Shown here: piece by piece, positions 6,219 through 7,012 of the stretch
Numbering within the stretch: the first letter of the stretch is position 1
How the letters are laid out: each line of letters starts with the position of its first letter
Assembly (NCBI GenBank): GCA_003133005.1
Contig: PKZI01000137.1
Coordinates: 7,845-14,856, forward strand
Reading direction: 5' to 3'
DNA from: Acidimicrobiaceae bacterium
GTDB taxonomy: Bacteria > Actinomycetota > Acidimicrobiia > Acidimicrobiales > RAAP-2
Length of the DNA stretch: 7,012 nt
Notes under the pieces: generated by a model
Database searches by the model: none
Told to the model about the DNA's origin: nothing
Seen by the model: only the letters and a program-made list of their open reading frames with translations
Program-made: the position numbers and the translations under genes

Positions 6219-7012
6219 GCCGAGAGGCGAGCGATGACGTCATCTACGACCCCGCTCGTCGTCGCCTCACCTCCTAAATCGAACGTGCGCACGCCGTCGG
6301 CTGCCCCTTGGAGGGTGGCGGAGCGCAAACGATCACCGGCGGCTTTATAGCGAGGGTCCTTTAGATGCAGGGCAGCTTGGTCGAGCAGCGCCGCTTGGGC
6401 GAGGAGCATGGCCATGGGGTTGGCGACGTTCTTCCCTTCGAGCGTTGGCGCGGTGCCGTGAGGAGCCTCGGCCATGGCAACCTTGGGTTGAAGGTCCTCG
6501 TCTAATGCCAACAGCACGGACTCGGCACCCGCGATCGAACCAAACATCGCGAGCACAAGGTCGCTCAAACAATCACCGTCTCGGTTGAGCGCGGGGATGA
6601 CGAGTGTCTCGTCGTGCGCGTCAGTGAGCAGACCGGCGTAGGTCGCGTCGATGAGCGTCGGTCGATAGGGAACGTCGGCGTAGCGCGCGGCGGCGGCGTC
6701 CATCTCTTCTTTCAACATTCCCTCGTAGGTCGGTGAGACGGTCCACTTTGGGCCGCCGTAGACAATGCCACCTACTTGGGCGGCGGCTCGAAAGGCGTAC
6801 TCCGAGACGAACCGACACGTCGAACGTTCGATTCGCTCGGTGCGCCACGCCACCTCATCAAACGCGTCGGCGGTGCCTTCGCGGCCCTCGTCGGCGCCGT
6901 AGGCGTCGCCCACGGCCATGCGGACGATCGAGATCGGTGAGTGGATGCCGCCGATCGGACGGATGCCGGGCAGCCGCCGGCCCGTGCGAACGATCACCTT
7001 GCCGTCGATCGC
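6215..7012 (-). CDS. Isocitrate/isopropylmalate dehydrogenase-family protein, N-terminus off the window
   Basis: The frame is open to the right edge, so about 266 residues of the C-terminal part are visible. The missing 5' part should carry the N-terminal dinucleotide-fold segment. An in-frame GTG at 6997 is probably an internal Val codon (context AIDGKVIVRTG). Membership of the beta-decarboxylating dehydrogenase family (PF00180), NAD(P)-dependent oxidation of a 2-hydroxy acid such as isocitrate, rests on several motifs. Numbered from the GTG at 6997, these are RTERIERSTCRFVSEYAF (52-69), a likely catalytic Lys84 in YGGPKWTVSP, Asp117 in LIDATY, the metal-binding DGDCLSD (Asp142, Asp146) and the cofactor loop EAPHGTAPTLEGKNVANP (177-194). 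The usual RENTEG substrate loop is replaced by VRMAVGDAYG (25-34), although the arginine is kept. The substrate may therefore differ from isocitrate or isopropylmalate. The gene is convergent with the sulfatase. Confidence 0.85.
   Translation of the reverse strand, partial: AIDGKVIVRTGRRLPGIRPIGGIHSPISIVRMAVGDAYGADEGREGTADAFDEVAWRTERIERSTCRFVSEYAFRAAAQVGGIVYGGPKWTVSPTYEGMLKEEMDAAAARYADVPYRPTLIDATYAGLLTDAHDETLVIPALNRDGDCLSDLVLAMFGSIAGAESVLLALDEDLQPKVAMAEAPHGTAPTLEGKNVANPMAMLLAQAALLDQAALHLKDPRYKAAGDRLRSATLQGAADGVRTFDLGGEATTSGVVDDVIARLSA

Noticed and set aside
1..7012. A defence, mobile or other undescribed multi-gene system.
   Set aside because: No transposase, integrase, nuclease, reverse transcriptase, toxin pair, CRISPR repeat or phage gene is visible. 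Every sizeable gene belongs to a known metabolic or transport family.

Overview
The window is compact, moderately GC-rich bacterial chromosome with short intergenic gaps, frequent GTG starts and weak or absent Shine-Dalgarno sequences. Together with the actinobacterial look of several proteins (a short GH1 glycosidase, an alkyl sulfatase without a signal peptide, a divergent isocitrate/isopropylmalate dehydrogenase relative), this suggests an actinobacterium, possibly from the Acidimicrobiia. That placement is an inference from style, because no rRNA or marker gene is present.

Layout, left to right. Bases 1-170 hold no gene I can support. 171-1007 (+) is an EamA/DMT-type membrane transporter. 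It converges on a run of minus-strand genes that reads right to left from 4096 down to 1020: a PiT-type inorganic phosphate transporter (4096-2933), an 80-residue two-helix membrane protein whose ATG overlaps the transporter's stop codon (2936-2694), a GH1 beta-glycosidase (2655-1462) and a small VOC/glyoxalase-like protein (1397-1020). A divergent intergenic region of about 190 bases (4097-4283) separates pit from a plus-strand metallo-beta-lactamase-fold alkyl sulfatase (4284-6218). This meets, tail to tail with overlapping stop codons, a minus-strand PF00180 dehydrogenase (6215 to the right edge, N-terminus missing).

How the genes may work together. The strongest link is between pit and the small membrane protein, which look translationally coupled; the small protein may be an accessory of phosphate uptake. 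The pit/sulfatase intergenic region has two direct repeats. One is an 11-base tandem repeat resembling the PHO-box units of actinobacterial PhoP, so phosphate control of pit, and perhaps of the sulfatase, is a reasonable hypothesis. GH1 and VOC lie 38 and 64 bases downstream of their neighbours, but each start codon has a TANNNT hexamer exactly 6 bases upstream, the signature of actinobacterial leaderless promoters. They may therefore be transcribed on their own, and the GH1 hexamer lies inside a 19-base inverted repeat that looks like an operator. The overall theme is scavenging and central metabolism: phosphate import, release of sugar from glycosides, cleavage of sulfate esters, and a dehydrogenase.

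I found no mobile element, CRISPR array, RNA gene, defence system or clearly new multi-gene system. The points most worth a second look are the regulatory DNA around pit and GH1, the pit-coupled small protein, and the atypical dehydrogenase.
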